Positions 18,584-30,765 of a stretch of 64,000 bases of DNA are shown piece after piece. The notes below the pieces were generated by a model. It saw only the letters and a program-made list of their open reading frames with translations. It searched no databases and was not told where the DNA came from. Numbering within the stretch: position 1 is the stretch's first letter; every line of letters starts with the position of its first letter. Source of the DNA: Marinomonas piezotolerans (lineage in GTDB: Bacteria > Pseudomonadota > Gammaproteobacteria > Pseudomonadales > Marinomonadaceae); contig NZ_QKRA01000002.1 in NCBI RefSeq assembly GCF_003362755.1, forward strand, positions 124,001 through 188,000, in the 5' to 3' direction. A program made the position numbers and the translations under genes.

Positions 18584-19801
18584 ATGACTTTTGATGCAGT
18601 AAAAATTCGGCAAGAGTTCCCAATTTTAGCGACCATCGCCAATGAACATCCATTGGTGTATCTCGACAACGCTGCAACAACGCAAAAGCCACAAGCGGTC
18701 TTAGACGCGCTTATGACCTACTACACTACCAGTAATGCCAACGTACACCGTGGAGCCCATTACCTCAGTGATCGCGCTACAGCCCAGTTTGAACATGCCC
18801 GCGAGAGGGTCATGCGCTTCATTCATGCCCCCGAAAACAGCCATGTCATTTGGACAAAAGGCACCACCGAGGCCATCAACCAAGTGGCCCATGGTCTAGA
18901 ATGGAGTATTTCATCCGATGATGAAATTTTAATCACCAGCCTTGAACACCACGCAAACCTCGTCCCATGGCAACAACTAGCGTTTCGCACAGGAGCGCGT
19001 TTACGCGTATTACCCTTAACATCAACAGGAAAATGGGAGCCGGAATACGCCCATTACTTTAACCAGCACACACGCATATTTGCCTGTACCCAAATATCGA
19101 ATGCTATTGGCGTAAAAACGCCACTCGAAGAGATGCTGGCAGCAGCCAAAGCCGTAGGAGCATTTACACTCGTTGATGGCGCGCAAGCGGTCGCTCACTA
19201 TGACGTTAATGTGACCGAGCTGGATTGCGACTTCTATGTCTTCTCGGGTCATAAAATGTACGGCCCAACAGGTATCGGTGTACTCTATGGTAAAGCACAC
19301 GCTTTAGAAGTACTCACTCCCGTCCAAACTGGCGGAGAGATGGTCCGTCATGTGACCTACAACAGCACTGAATTCAACGTTTTGCCTTACCGCTTAGAGG
19401 CAGGTACCCCCCATATTGAAGGTGTCATAGGCCTCGCTGCAGCGTGTGATTACTTCGCCGCGCAAGACCGTCAGGCAATGCTGGAATGGGAGCAAAAACT
19501 GGCTCGTTACGTCTACGATGAATTGAAATTTAACACCGCCATTGAAATCTACTCCCCAGCAAGCGACACGACCGTGGTATCTCTCAGCGTACCGGGTATT
19601 CATACCATGGATTTAAATGGCTATTTAGACAGCCAAGGGGTAGCCGTGCGCGCGGGCAGCCACTGTGCACACCCTCTAATGGCCCAGCTTGGTGTCAGCA
19701 GCACCCTACGAGCATCCTTTGCTTGCTACAATACCCTATCGGAAGCGCGCCGCTTCTGTGATGTTTTACTGGAAGCCATTGAGATCTTAGGTGATGACTG
19801 A
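18584..19801 (+). CDS. csdA: Cysteine desulfurase CsdA (SufS family, group II)
   Basis: This 405-residue PLP enzyme removes sulfur from cysteine as a protein persulfide for Fe-S or tRNA pathways. It shows YLDNAATTQKPQAV, the PLP His in TSLEHHANLVPW, the Schiff-base Lys in FSGHKMYGPTGIG and the catalytic Cys in RAGSHCAHPLM. The short group II active-site loop is present. The SufE-like gene csdE overlaps its 3' end, which points to CsdA rather than SufS, as do the absence of sufBCD and the nearby tcdA. ATG 18584 is chosen to match the family; an in-frame GTG lies at 18575. Confidence 0.9.
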   Translation: MTFDAVKIRQEFPILATIANEHPLVYLDNAATTQKPQAVLDALMTYYTTSNANVHRGAHYLSDRATAQFEHARERVMRFIHAPENSHVIWTKGTTEAINQVAHGLEWSISSDDEILITSLEHHANLVPWQQLAFRTGARLRVLPLTSTGKWEPEYAHYFNQHTRIFACTQISNAIGVKTPLEEMLAAAKAVGAFTLVDGAQAVAHYDVNVTELDCDFYVFSGHKMYGPTGIGVLYGKAHALEVLTPVQTGGEMVRHVTYNSTEFNVLPYRLEAGTPHIEGVIGLAAACDYFAAQDRQAMLEWEQKLARYVYDELKFNTAIEIYSPASDTTVVSLSVPGIHTMDLNGYLDSQGVAVRAGSHCAHPLMAQLGVSSTLRASFACYNTLSEARRFCDVLLEAIEILGDD

Positions 19802-20186
19802 TTTAAACCGCGATGCCATTAAGGCACAGCTGCAAGCTTGCACCAGCAAAGAAGCAACGTTCAAAGAGTTAGTAAGTCTTTGCAAACAGCTAGAGCGCCT
19901 AAGCGATGCAGAGAAAACCGAGGATAATAAGATCAAAGGCTGTGAAAGCGCCGTATGGTTGATTGAGCACCAAGAAAACGGTGTCTGCAACTTCCAAGCC
20001 GACAGTGATGCTAAGCTCATGCGCGGTGTGCTAGTAGTCATCTTAAGTATTGTAAACGGCCACAGCAAAGCCGAGCTACAGCAACGAGACTTAATCGCTG
20101 AGCTAAGCGAGTTTTACCTTTCGAGCTATCTTACTAGCTCGCGCACGAACGGTGTGCTGGGGATATTGCAGCACATACAGTCCTAA
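19794..20186 (+). CDS. csdE: Sulfur acceptor protein CsdE (SufE family)
   Basis: The 130-residue protein has the SufE fold. The key Cys is in IKGCESAVWLIE, the position that takes the persulfide from CsdA. The reading frame overlaps the end of csdA by 8 nt, so the two are translationally coupled. In E. coli CsdE passes sulfur on and interacts with CsdL/TcdA, which is encoded 1.6 kb away here. An alternative GTG start lies at 19791. Confidence 0.88.
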   Translation: MTDLNRDAIKAQLQACTSKEATFKELVSLCKQLERLSDAEKTEDNKIKGCESAVWLIEHQENGVCNFQADSDAKLMRGVLVVILSIVNGHSKAELQQRDLIAELSEFYLSSYLTSSRTNGVLGILQHIQS

Positions 20187-20201
20187 GCCGCTTGCCGACG
20201 A

Positions 20202-20786
20202 CTAGACAATAAAGCCACTGATACCCAAGGTAATAAACATGACGCCCGTCGCGCGATTGATGGCGACCAAGTGGTGTTGTAGTAAGTGCGATACCTTATC
20301 GATCGCCGAAGCAATGACGATATGAATCAGAAACGTGATCAGTACCAACTCGAGCGTTAATAAGGTCGCGTAGCGCACGAAATGTCCACTGTCGGGAATG
20401 AACATCGGAAACAACGCCCCGAAAAATACTAACGTTTTCGGGTTCAGTAAGGAGATCAACACACCGTTTTTAAAACTGTACCCATGGGCAGCCAGCGTCA
20501 TTTTACTGTTAGCCTGGTATAAGGCTTTCGCGCCTAAATAGGCGATGTAACCGCTGCACAACCACGTCATGATTTGAAACGCCCACTCACTTGAGTGAAT
20601 CACCGCCAGCAACCAAGTATTGGCTAATAACGACGCCAACAAGAGTCCGGTAGCAATGCCAAAAATCACCGGTAAGGTGCGACGCAGGTTGTGATTAATA
20701 CTGTTACTGACCACAGCCAAACCACCAGGTCCTGGGGAAGCGGCAGACGCTAAACAAACGGCTAAAAAGGCTAACTGACTTTCCAT
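20202..20786 (-). CDS. LysE/RhtB-family amino-acid exporter
   Basis: This 194-residue inner-membrane protein has about six hydrophobic segments and the family motif ASAASPGPGGLAVVSNS near the N-terminus. NGVLISLLNPKTLVFFGALFP is the second conserved segment. It probably exports an amino acid or derivative. It is co-oriented with the AraC regulator gene 51 bp upstream, an arrangement that suggests control by it. The substrate is unknown. Confidence 0.85.
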   Translation of the reverse strand: MESQLAFLAVCLASAASPGPGGLAVVSNSINHNLRRTLPVIFGIATGLLLASLLANTWLLAVIHSSEWAFQIMTWLCSGYIAYLGAKALYQANSKMTLAAHGYSFKNGVLISLLNPKTLVFFGALFPMFIPDSGHFVRYATLLTLELVLITFLIHIVIASAIDKVSHLLQHHLVAINRATGVMFITLGISGFIV

Positions 20787-20837
20787 AACGCTCTCATTGA
20801 ATGATTAAGGTCGCTAGGTTAACTCCGTCACATAGCC

Positions 20838-21662
20838 CTATCTTGTAAAAAATTGCTGTTGATAAGCGCTTGGACTAATTCCCATGGTACTAACGAAGGC
20901 TTTGCTAAAGTGGCTTTGATCATGAAAACCGCAGTTAAGCGCCACGTCCACAGCGCTAATACCGCGTTTAAGTTGGGCCCTAGCATGATTTAAACGCTGC
21001 TGAATCTGATACTGATGTGGCGTTAGTTGATAGAGGCGTTTGAACTCTTTGATCAGATGAAACTTGCTGATACCCGCAAGCTCTGCCGCATAATCAAGGG
21101 AGACTTTTTGGTCATAACGATCAGCTAACCAATCTCGTACTAACTCAACATTAGATTGTGCTTTCGTGAATCTAGGCTCAGATCCTTGATAAAAGGATTG
21201 CCGCAATAGGTTAACCAGCAACGTTTCCCAATGCACTTCAATATCCAACGCTTCAGCACCGTGTGCAAGCTTATGCAGTAAGGTTTGCATCTGCTGGCTT
21301 AAACACGCATCCGTGATCACACTTTGACGAAAATAAGGTGTCTGTTCCACGCCAAACAACGATTGGTTTAGCGCTCTTATACGCTCTTCGGACGGGTATA
21401 ACGCTCGATAGCGCCAACCCTCGCCTCTTCCTTTCGAGCCCGTGTGCAATTCGTCCGGTGCTACGATAGAAAGTTCTCCGGGTAACGCATTATGGCTTTC
21501 TCCACGGTGACTGAAATGCATCACACCAGCATCCACCACAGAGATAACGAAGCCCGCATGAGCATGCTTACCAAATACCGTCTCGGTAAACTGCGCTTCA
21601 ATCATTTCTAAGCCGCCTAGGGTCTGACTGGTATAAACGTTGCAGAATTCGTTGGCGTTCAT
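20838..21662 (-). CDS. AraC-family transcriptional regulator with cupin sensor domain
   Basis: The protein (274 aa) has an N-terminal cupin-type AraC-binding domain (HAHAGFVISVVDAGVMHF, PGELSIVAPDELHTG) and a C-terminal double HTH (VSLDYAAELAGISKFHLIKEF and ISAVDVALNCGFHDQSHFSKAF). TAGGAG lies 5 nt before ATG 21662, so the longer in-frame start at 21695 is rejected. It sits directly upstream of the LysE-type exporter gene and probably activates it. AraC-LysE pairs are common, but the effector is unknown. Confidence 0.88.
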   Translation of the reverse strand: MNANEFCNVYTSQTLGGLEMIEAQFTETVFGKHAHAGFVISVVDAGVMHFSHRGESHNALPGELSIVAPDELHTGSKGRGEGWRYRALYPSEERIRALNQSLFGVEQTPYFRQSVITDACLSQQMQTLLHKLAHGAEALDIEVHWETLLVNLLRQSFYQGSEPRFTKAQSNVELVRDWLADRYDQKVSLDYAAELAGISKFHLIKEFKRLYQLTPHQYQIQQRLNHARAQLKRGISAVDVALNCGFHDQSHFSKAFVSTMGISPSAYQQQFFTR

Positions 21663-21735
21663 CCGATCTCCTAGATAGCGTGACGTTAGCCTCACATTAC
21701 CAGCTTTATTAGAAAATACTCTTGTAAAAAATTGC

Positions 21736-22521
21736 TTAGGCTTGATTGGCCTTTTGCGCCAGTTTCTCTAACACACGCCCTACCGCGACAAAACCAAAGG
21801 TAGCCGTGACGACGGTGCTGGCACCGAAGCCGGTATCGCAATTCATCTTGGTTTCTGTATCCCCTTTTTGACGCTGTTCACAGACTGTACCATCAAGTTG
21901 CGGATATTTAAGTTGCTCTAAAGAATAGACGCACTCAATATCAAAGCGGCGTTTGGTATTTCGAGAGAAATTATAGTGACGACGTAGGAAGTTACGCAAT
22001 TTGGCCGCGAGCGGATCTTGCTCGGTACGTGAGAGATCAGCAATCTGTATCTGTGTCGGATCCATCTGACCGCCTGCGCCTCCCACGGTAATCAATTTAC
22101 GTTTATTGCGCTTACACCAAGCGACTAGAGCAGCTTTTGGCTTGAGACTATCGATGGCATCAATCACGTAATCAAACGGTGTCTCTAGCAACTCAGCAAC
22201 GTTTTCAGGCGTGATAAAGTCCTCGACACAGTTAACTTGGCAGCTTGGGTTAATCAACTTGATACGCTCAGCCATGGCATCGACCTTGGCTTTGCCGATG
22301 TTTCCATCTAGGGCATGAATTTGGCGATTGGTGTTGGTCACACACACATCGTCCATATCAATCAACGTGATCTGACCAATGCCTGAGCGAGCTAACGCTT
22401 CGGCACACCATGAGCCAACACCGCCAATGCCAATTACGCATACATGGGCCTGTTGGAAAAAGTCATAGGCTACTTGTCCGTAAAGACGACGAATGCCGCC
22501 AAAACGTTGATCATCACTCAC
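21736..22521 (-). CDS. tcdA: tRNA threonylcarbamoyladenosine dehydratase TcdA (CsdL)
   Basis: This 261-residue E1-like (ThiF/MoeB family) enzyme cyclises t6A37 of tRNA to ct6A using ATP. It has RFGGIRRLYG at the start, the nucleotide-binding VCVIGIGGVGSWCAEALARSGIG and IDMDDVCVTNTNRQ, and FGASTVVTATFG near the end. GTG 22521 is chosen because AAGGAG lies 9 nt upstream; ATG 22548 would add nine residues. In E. coli this gene (csdL) adjoins csdA-csdE. Here it lies 1.6 kb away on the other strand, separated by the AraC-LysE pair. Confidence 0.93.
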   Translation of the reverse strand: MSDDQRFGGIRRLYGQVAYDFFQQAHVCVIGIGGVGSWCAEALARSGIGQITLIDMDDVCVTNTNRQIHALDGNIGKAKVDAMAERIKLINPSCQVNCVEDFITPENVAELLETPFDYVIDAIDSLKPKAALVAWCKRNKRKLITVGGAGGQMDPTQIQIADLSRTEQDPLAAKLRNFLRRHYNFSRNTKRRFDIECVYSLEQLKYPQLDGTVCEQRQKGDTETKMNCDTGFGASTVVTATFGFVAVGRVLEKLAQKANQA

Positions 22522-22579
22522 TTTTGTTAACTCCTTGCAGAATCTCACCGATAGGGCAGAATAACGGCTTAGCCTAGCG

Positions 22580-22656
22580 GCGTCTAAATCATGACAAGCA
22601 CAACGCCATTCGCAGGCAGGGACGTCCGTATGTCAATACTGTCATGTTTAGACGCG
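22580..22656. repeat. Inverted repeat with 16-17 bp arms
   Basis: GCGTCTAAATCATGACA (22580-22596) pairs with TGTCATGTTTAGACGC (22641-22656 region), with one bulged base and a loop of about 43 nt. It lies between the divergent tcdA and TrmB-family genes. There is no T-run, so it is not a standard terminator. It may be a dispersed palindrome or a regulatory element. Confidence 0.6.
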
Positions 22657-22719
22657 CGTCACTAAGGCCTCTATTCAACCACGCCTTTGGCGGCTGCTAT
22701 TAACGATTAATTAGGGTTT

Positions 22720-23460
22720 ATGCTGCATCAAGTCTTAGAACAACTCGGTCTCACTGAACGTGAAACCACGCTGTATCAAACGCTGCTCAAATTGGGGCCA
22801 GCATCGATTCGTGATATCGCCGAGCAATCTGGTGTGAACCGTGGCTCCGCTTATGAATCACTCAAACAACTGCAAAATAAAGGAGTTGTCAGCTACTTTC
22901 CGAAAGGCAAGCGCCGCTTCTTTATGGCGGAGAACCCAGATATTTTGCTAAACCTCGCCGAGGAGCGTAAGCAAAATATTGAAAAGACCATCGATTCTCT
23001 CAAACATACGATCATTCCAAGCTTGATACAGTCCCAGCCGACTTTTCATCACACCGACGTGCGTTACTACGAAGGAGATGATGGTATCGAATGGGTATTG
23101 CGCGATATTTTAAACGTGGTGTCTCAGCAAGACCATAAAGAATACTGTGTATTTTCGTCAAAACCTATTCGGCCATACTTATACCGGCCTTTTCCAACTT
23201 ACACAAAACATCGTGTAAAACTCGGCATTAATGTAAAAGTCATTGCATTAGGTGAAGGGGGGGAAGATGCGGAGCTATCAGAGCGAAAGTGGATTAAAAC
23301 CGATGGTGCCGTCGATGCTAGCTACATCGCTATTTATCCACCGAAGTGTGCCATTATCTCACTTGCTCGAGACAATTTTCCTTCGGCTGTTGTATTAGAA
23401 TCTAACGATATTGCTAAAGCTCAACAGATTATTTTTGATACTCTGTGGCGTTTACTTTAA
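22720..23460 (+). CDS. TrmB-family transcriptional regulator
   Basis: The 246-residue protein has an N-terminal TrmB-type winged helix (LGLTERETTLYQTLLKLGPASIRDIAEQSGV, described here by its key parts TERETTLYQTL and NRGSAYESLKQL). A coiled linker (about 80-105) and a C-terminal effector domain (WVLRDILNVVS onward) follow. TrmB proteins are best known for sugar control in archaea, but bacterial members are diverse. The gene ends 10 bp from the convergent second atpC gene. No target is obvious. Confidence 0.78.
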   Translation: MLHQVLEQLGLTERETTLYQTLLKLGPASIRDIAEQSGVNRGSAYESLKQLQNKGVVSYFPKGKRRFFMAENPDILLNLAEERKQNIEKTIDSLKHTIIPSLIQSQPTFHHTDVRYYEGDDGIEWVLRDILNVVSQQDHKEYCVFSSKPIRPYLYRPFPTYTKHRVKLGINVKVIALGEGGEDAELSERKWIKTDGAVDASYIAIYPPKCAIISLARDNFPSAVVLESNDIAKAQQIIFDTLWRLL

Positions 23461-23469
23461 AGCATTTCT

Positions 23470-23922
23470 TTAAGCTGATTTACGAGATTTCTTCCCAAAG
23501 ATATGTATTTGCTCACGGTTCTCAGAGACTGCTCGCAAACGGGCGCTAGTTTCCGTTAACTCTTCTAACGTTTGCTGATGACCAAGTACTCTCTTTTTTG
23601 GCTCGCGATAGGTCTCAGTTCGCAACGTGGTTGCGCGGGCGTTATGCTTCTCTAACTGAAGTTCGCGCTCGACAAAATCCGCAACCACAATCACTCGATG
23701 GGGCTGAACTTCAATAAAACCTCCAGATATGTAGATAACCTCCTCACGCCCATCTACATGCACCACTCTAGAAAGACCCGGTTTTAAAAGGGTTAATAAT
23801 GGCGCATGACCAGGGTGGATCTCTAAATCGCCGTGGCTAGCCGATATGACAATGTGACGTACCTTGTTAGAAAAGAGCTTACTATCAAGGCTTACGATGT
23901 CAAAATAAATGGTTTGGTTCAT
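23470..23922 (-). CDS. Second, divergent ATP synthase epsilon-subunit paralogue
   Basis: This 150-residue protein has the whole epsilon beta-sandwich: [33 protein letters not shown] and ISGGFIEVQPHRVIVVADF match the canonical AtpC 160 bp upstream. The C-terminal helical part differs, with basic residues (YREPKKRVLGH) and a longer basic tail (KKSRKSA). GGGAG precedes ATG 23922 at 5 nt, so translation is well signalled. It lies beyond the atp operon terminator, so expression needs read-through or its own promoter. It may be an alternative inhibitory subunit; that is inference. Confidence 0.85.
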   Translation of the reverse strand: MNQTIYFDIVSLDSKLFSNKVRHIVISASHGDLEIHPGHAPLLTLLKPGLSRVVHVDGREEVIYISGGFIEVQPHRVIVVADFVERELQLEKHNARATTLRTETYREPKKRVLGHQQTLEELTETSARLRAVSENREQIHIFGKKSRKSA

Positions 23923-24039
23923 AAAAACTCCCTTTAAATTCGGTAATAGTGATATTGCGATGCAGAAATCGATCCAACTTCACTATTAATTTCGAACTTG
24001 ATGTAATGAACCGTGTAAACCGTTAAATAATAGCCATAA

Positions 24040-24064
24040 AAAAAGCAGCCAAAGGCTGCTTTTT
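24040..24064 (-). terminator. Terminator of the atp operon, between the two atpC genes
   Basis: The stem AGCAGCC / GGCTGCT (24044-24050 with 24054-24060) has a 3-nt loop and A/T-rich flanks on both sides. It lies 22 bp after the stop of canonical atpC and before the second epsilon gene. Confidence 0.9.
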
Positions 24065-24085
24065 ATGATCAGAACAACGTCTAGC

Positions 24086-24505
24086 TTATTTGCTTTGACG
24101 ATATTGTTGGATAGTACGTAGACGAGCTACGGCTTCCGCCAATTCAGCCGTTGCGCGGCTAAGGTCCAAATCAGAATGTTGCTGATCCAACAGATCTTGA
24201 GCATGTTTCTTCGCTTCAAGTGCTGCCGCTTCATCAAGGTCGTTCGCACGAACAGCGGTATCTGCTAAGACAGTTACACGATGAGGTTGAACTTCTAAGA
24301 AGCCACCAGAGACAAAGATAATCTCTTCTTCACCGTTTTGCTTAATCACACGAACAGGGCCTGGTTGCAACGTAGTCAACAAAGGCGCGTGACCTGGGTA
24401 AACACCTAGATCGCCATAACTACCTGCAGCCACAAGAGTCTCAACAGAACCTGAGAAGATCTCTTGTTCAGCGCTTACGATATCGCATTGTACCGTGATA
24501 GCCAT
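24086..24505 (-). CDS. atpC: F1Fo ATP synthase subunit epsilon
   Basis: The 139-residue subunit of the F1 central stalk has the conserved [21 protein letters not shown] and [19 protein letters not shown] beta-sandwich segments and a two-helix C-terminus ([30 protein letters not shown]) that can inhibit ATP hydrolysis. It is the last gene of the operon, 60 bp after atpD, and is followed by the operon terminator. Confidence 0.97.
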   Translation of the reverse strand: MAITVQCDIVSAEQEIFSGSVETLVAAGSYGDLGVYPGHAPLLTTLQPGPVRVIKQNGEEEIIFVSGGFLEVQPHRVTVLADTAVRANDLDEAAALEAKKHAQDLLDQQHSDLDLSRATAELAEAVARLRTIQQYRQSK

Positions 24506-24565
24506 AAGTTGCCTCTTTTCAGTCAGGCGTTGTCAGTGAGCTTTCACTCACTGACACTGCGTGGA

Positions 24566-25954
<1,389 letters not shown>

Positions 25955-25970
25955 TTAATACCTTAAAAAC

Positions 25971-26831
25971 CTAAACCGCTGCCGCGCCGCCAACAATCTC
26001 AGAAATTTCCTGAGTAATGGCTGCCTGACGTGCCTTGTTGTATACCAACTGCAATTCATTAATGATTTCGCCCGCGTTGTCCGTTGCGTTTTTCATAGCC
26101 AGCATTCGAGCGGCTTGTTCACACGCAATGTTTTCAACAACGGCTTGGTACACTTGAGATTCAATGTAACGAACCAATAGATCGTTTAAGATCTCAACTG
26201 CATCAGGCTCGTACAAGTAGTCCCAGTGGTGCTTCAGTTTCGCATTTTCTTCTGCTTGTAGCGGCAAAAGTTGCTCGACACATGGTTTCTGAGTCATGGT
26301 GTTAACAAATGTGTTAGACACCAAAACTAGACGGTCGATGCGACCCTCATCAAACGCATCCAACATAACCTTCACACTACCAACCAAGCTTGATGCTTCT
26401 GGAGCATCGCCTAGGCCAGTTACCGCTGCAGCTACATTGCCACCGTAGTTTTTGAAAAAAGACACAGCTTTCGAGCCAACAGCACAGATTTCAACTTCAA
26501 CCCCTGCTTCAACATATTGCTTCATGTCTTTCATAGCAGCTTTAAACGCATTCACGTTCAAGCCACCACACAAACCACGGTCACTGGATACGATGACGTA
26601 ACCAACTCGCTTGACTTCACGCTCGGTTAGGTAACGGTGCTTATACTCAGGATTCGCATTTGCTAAGTGACCAATCACCTGACGAATGCGTTCTGCATAC
26701 GGACGAGAAGAGGCCATACGATCCTGAGCCTTACGCGTTTTACTCGCCGCTACTTTTTCCATAGCACGGGTAATTTTTCGCGTATTGTTAATGCTCCCAA
26801 TCTGAGCGCGTATCTCTTTTCCGACTGCCAT
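25971..26831 (-). CDS. atpG: F1Fo ATP synthase subunit gamma
   Basis: The 286-residue rotor shaft of F1 has the N-terminal helix signature [25 protein letters not shown] (here by its core [14 protein letters not shown]), an [10 protein letters not shown] segment, and the C-terminal helix [19 protein letters not shown]. It couples proton flow to the catalytic sites. It lies between atpA and atpD in the standard order. Confidence 0.97.
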   Translation of the reverse strand: MAVGKEIRAQIGSINNTRKITRAMEKVAASKTRKAQDRMASSRPYAERIRQVIGHLANANPEYKHRYLTEREVKRVGYVIVSSDRGLCGGLNVNAFKAAMKDMKQYVEAGVEVEICAVGSKAVSFFKNYGGNVAAAVTGLGDAPEASSLVGSVKVMLDAFDEGRIDRLVLVSNTFVNTMTQKPCVEQLLPLQAEENAKLKHHWDYLYEPDAVEILNDLLVRYIESQVYQAVVENIACEQAARMLAMKNATDNAGEIINELQLVYNKARQAAITQEISEIVGGAAAV

Positions 26832-26909
26832 ATTAGACCTGCCCTTGTGAGAATGTTAATTCACAAACTGCAGAGATGATTGGTGGTTAGCGAGCTAACC
26901 ACCAAGTCA

Positions 26910-28454
26910 TTACCAAGTTTGCGTCGCTTTAAACTTCTCAATCGCAGACTTAAATGTGTCAGCGATTTCGTCGTTATACTTACCAGTTTTGTTGATGTCA
27001 GCCATCAAGTCAGCGTGTTCGCTGTTCATGTAGCCCAACAATGCATTTTCAAAGCTGGCAATTTTGCTTGTTTCAACATCCGCAAGGTAGCCTTCGTTGG
27101 CAGCGTAAAGGATTACGCCCATGTCACCAACCGACATTGGACTGAATTGTGGTTGCTTCATCAATTCAGTTACTTGCTTACCGTGCTCAAGTTGCTTACG
27201 AGTCGCATCATCAAGGTCAGAAGCGAACTGGGCGAAAGCCGCCAATTCACGGTACTGAGCAAGGGCTAGACGAATACCGCCGCCAAGCTTCTTGATGATT
27301 TTCGTTTGCGCTGCACCACCTACACGAGATACCGAGATACCAGCGTTCATTGCAGGACGGATACCCGCGTTGAATGAGCTCGTTTCTAGGAAGATCTGAC
27401 CGTCAGTGATGGAGATAACGTTCGTTGGTACGAACGCTGATACGTCACCACCTTGAGTCTCGATGATTGGTAGCGCAGTCAAAGAACCTGTTTGACCTTT
27501 CACTTCACCGTTGGTGAATTTTTCTACGTAATCTACGCTTACACGAGATGCACGCTCAAGTAGACGAGAGTGCAAGTAGAATACATCACCAGGGTAAGCT
27601 TCACGACCTGGTGGACGACGAAGTAGCAATGAGATTTGACGGTAAGCCCAAGCTTGTTTCGTCAAGTCATCAAATACGATCAACGCATCTTCACCGCGGT
27701 CACGGAAGTATTCGCCCATAGAACAACCAGAGTATGGTGCTAGGAACTGCATCGCCGCTGGGTCAGATGCACCCGCTGCAACGATAGTCGTGTATTCCAA
27801 TGCGCCATGTTCTTCTAGCTTACGTACTACGTTCGCAATAGTAGATTGTTTTTGACCGATCGCAACGTAGACACACTTAATGCCAGAATCTTTCTGAGCA
27901 ATGATAGTGTCGATTGCAAGAGCAGTCTTACCGATTTGACGGTCACCGATGATCAACTCACGCTGACCACGACCGATTGGCACCATGGAGTCAATCGCTT
28001 TGTAACCAGTTTGCACTGGCTGATCAACACCTTGACGAGCGATAACGCCCGGAGCAACTTTTTCAACTGCATCCGTTAGTTTCGCATCGACAGCGCCTTT
28101 GCCGTCAATAGGATTACCAAGCGCGTCTACAACGCGGCCTAGTAGTTCAGGACCAACTGGTACTTCAAGAATACGACCAGTACATTTTGCTTTTTGACCT
28201 TCTACAAGGTCTTGGTAGTCACCTAGTACTACGGCACCGACAGAGTCACGCTCTAGGTTCAATGCCATACCAAAGACACCACCAGGGAATTCAATCATTT
28301 CCCCGTACATTACGTCAGCTAGACCGTGGATCAATACGATACCGTCTGCAACGCTGACAATTGTGCCCTCATTCTGGGCATCTGAAGCTACATCAAGTGT
28401 TTCGATACGCTTCTTAATGATCTCGCTGATCTCAGATGGATTCAGTTGCTGCAT
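26910..28454 (-). CDS. atpA: F1Fo ATP synthase subunit alpha
   Basis: The 514-residue non-catalytic F1 subunit begins [18 protein letters not shown]. Its Walker A is [24 protein letters not shown] follows, and the arginine finger region is in the [10 protein letters not shown] segment. The length is normal. The gene is co-transcribed with the rest of the atp operon; 78 bp separate it from atpG and 36 bp from atpH. Confidence 0.98.
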   Translation of the reverse strand: MQQLNPSEISEIIKKRIETLDVASDAQNEGTIVSVADGIVLIHGLADVMYGEMIEFPGGVFGMALNLERDSVGAVVLGDYQDLVEGQKAKCTGRILEVPVGPELLGRVVDALGNPIDGKGAVDAKLTDAVEKVAPGVIARQGVDQPVQTGYKAIDSMVPIGRGQRELIIGDRQIGKTALAIDTIIAQKDSGIKCVYVAIGQKQSTIANVVRKLEEHGALEYTTIVAAGASDPAAMQFLAPYSGCSMGEYFRDRGEDALIVFDDLTKQAWAYRQISLLLRRPPGREAYPGDVFYLHSRLLERASRVSVDYVEKFTNGEVKGQTGSLTALPIIETQGGDVSAFVPTNVISITDGQIFLETSSFNAGIRPAMNAGISVSRVGGAAQTKIIKKLGGGIRLALAQYRELAAFAQFASDLDDATRKQLEHGKQVTELMKQPQFSPMSVGDMGVILYAANEGYLADVETSKIASFENALLGYMNSEHADLMADINKTGKYNDEIADTFKSAIEKFKATQTW

Positions 28455-28490
28455 GCTAAATTCCTCAACCCTGGTTTCGCGAATGAAACC

Positions 28491-29027
28491 TTAGGAGTTT
28501 ATCGCTTCGGCCAGTTTCGCCAGTTTTCCGCGTACTGAACCGTCGATGATTAAATCACCAGTACGGATTACCACGCCACCAATAAGGCTTGCGTCTGTTT
28601 CACTGGTTAAATTGATCTTACGATCTAATTTTGTACCCAATGAAGCGGCCAGTGTTTGCTCTTGTTCAGCTGATAAGTCAAAAGCAGATGTCACCACGAC
28701 ATTAACCGCTTTTTCGTAGTTCAGCTTGAACTGCTCAAATAACTCAGAGATTGCTGGAATAAGCGTTAGACGCTTATTCTGTGCAAGGCTTAGCAAATAC
28801 GCTTTGCCTTGCTCAGTAATCACTTCATTGCACACTTCCGCTAGAGCTGTTGCCTTCTCTTGCGCACTAAAAGCTGGATTTTGAAGCGCTTTTTTAAGCT
28901 TGGATTCAGTTGTAGCAGAAGCCAATATGCTTAGCATATTGGCCCACTCAGCAACTTGGCCATGCTCACGAGCGACTTCAAAAGCGGCTTTGGCGTATGG
29001 TCGCGCGACTGTTTTTAATTCAGCCAT
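28491..29027 (-). CDS. atpH: F1Fo ATP synthase subunit delta
   Basis: The 178-residue peripheral-stalk subunit has TVARPYAKAAFEVA at the N-terminus, the six-helix bundle (KALQNPAFSAQEKATAL) and the C-terminal signature DASLIGGVVIRTGDLIIDGSVRGKL (seen as GGVVIRTGDLIIDGS). It links the b-subunit dimer to the top of F1. It sits 11 bp downstream of atpF, with a GAGGGT ribosome site. Confidence 0.97.
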   Translation of the reverse strand: MAELKTVARPYAKAAFEVAREHGQVAEWANMLSILASATTESKLKKALQNPAFSAQEKATALAEVCNEVITEQGKAYLLSLAQNKRLTLIPAISELFEQFKLNYEKAVNVVVTSAFDLSAEQEQTLAASLGTKLDRKINLTSETDASLIGGVVIRTGDLIIDGSVRGKLAKLAEAINS

Positions 29028-29038
29028 AGGACCCTCGC

Positions 29039-29509
29039 TTATAGCTCTTTGGCGAGTTGTTCAACGATCTCGCTGTGTGCTTTTTCGTCAACACTGGCGC
29101 CCAAAATCTTCTCCGCACCGGCAAGAGCTAGAGTAGAAACTTGACTACGTAGTGCTTCTTTAGCACGTACGACATCTTGCTCGATCTCTGCTTGCGCTGC
29201 ATCGCGTAGGCGTTTGCCGTCTGCTAGCGCTTGCTCTTTCGCTTCGTCAATGATTTGGTTAGCACGTTTGTTGGCTTGTTCAATAATCTCGGCCGCTTGT
29301 TCCTTGCTTTCGCGTAATTGTTGAGTAGCTTTTTCTTGAGCTAGCTCTAGATCACGTTCAGCACGGTTAGCTGCATCCAAACCGTCTGCAATTTTCTTGC
29401 TACGCTCTTCGAGCGCAGCAATGATTGGTGGCCACACAAACTTCATGCAGAACCACACAAAAATAGCAAACGAGATAGCTTGGCCTATCAGTGTGAGATT
29501 AATATTCAC
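29039..29509 (-). CDS. atpF: F1Fo ATP synthase subunit b
   Basis: The 156-residue peripheral-stalk subunit has a single N-terminal membrane helix ([20 protein letters not shown]) and a long charged coiled coil (about 30-120; [20 protein letters not shown] and similar) that dimerises and reaches up to F1. The size is that of the E. coli protein. It is in the standard operon position between atpE and atpH. Confidence 0.97.
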   Translation of the reverse strand: MNINLTLIGQAISFAIFVWFCMKFVWPPIIAALEERSKKIADGLDAANRAERDLELAQEKATQQLRESKEQAAEIIEQANKRANQIIDEAKEQALADGKRLRDAAQAEIEQDVVRAKEALRSQVSTLALAGAEKILGASVDEKAHSEIVEQLAKEL

Positions 29510-29569
29510 GCAAATATCCTCGCTCTAGTCGTTCAAAAAATAGATCACTTACTTTGTATAAGCGATGTA

Positions 29570-29842
<273 letters not shown>

Positions 29843-29895
29843 TCACAGTTTTTAAGATTTCAAGGTTTACAAAATCGTTATAAATCAACGCGTTC

Positions 29896-30735
<840 letters not shown>

Positions 30736-30765
30736 TCAATGATTAAAACCGTTCCCATCTGACGC

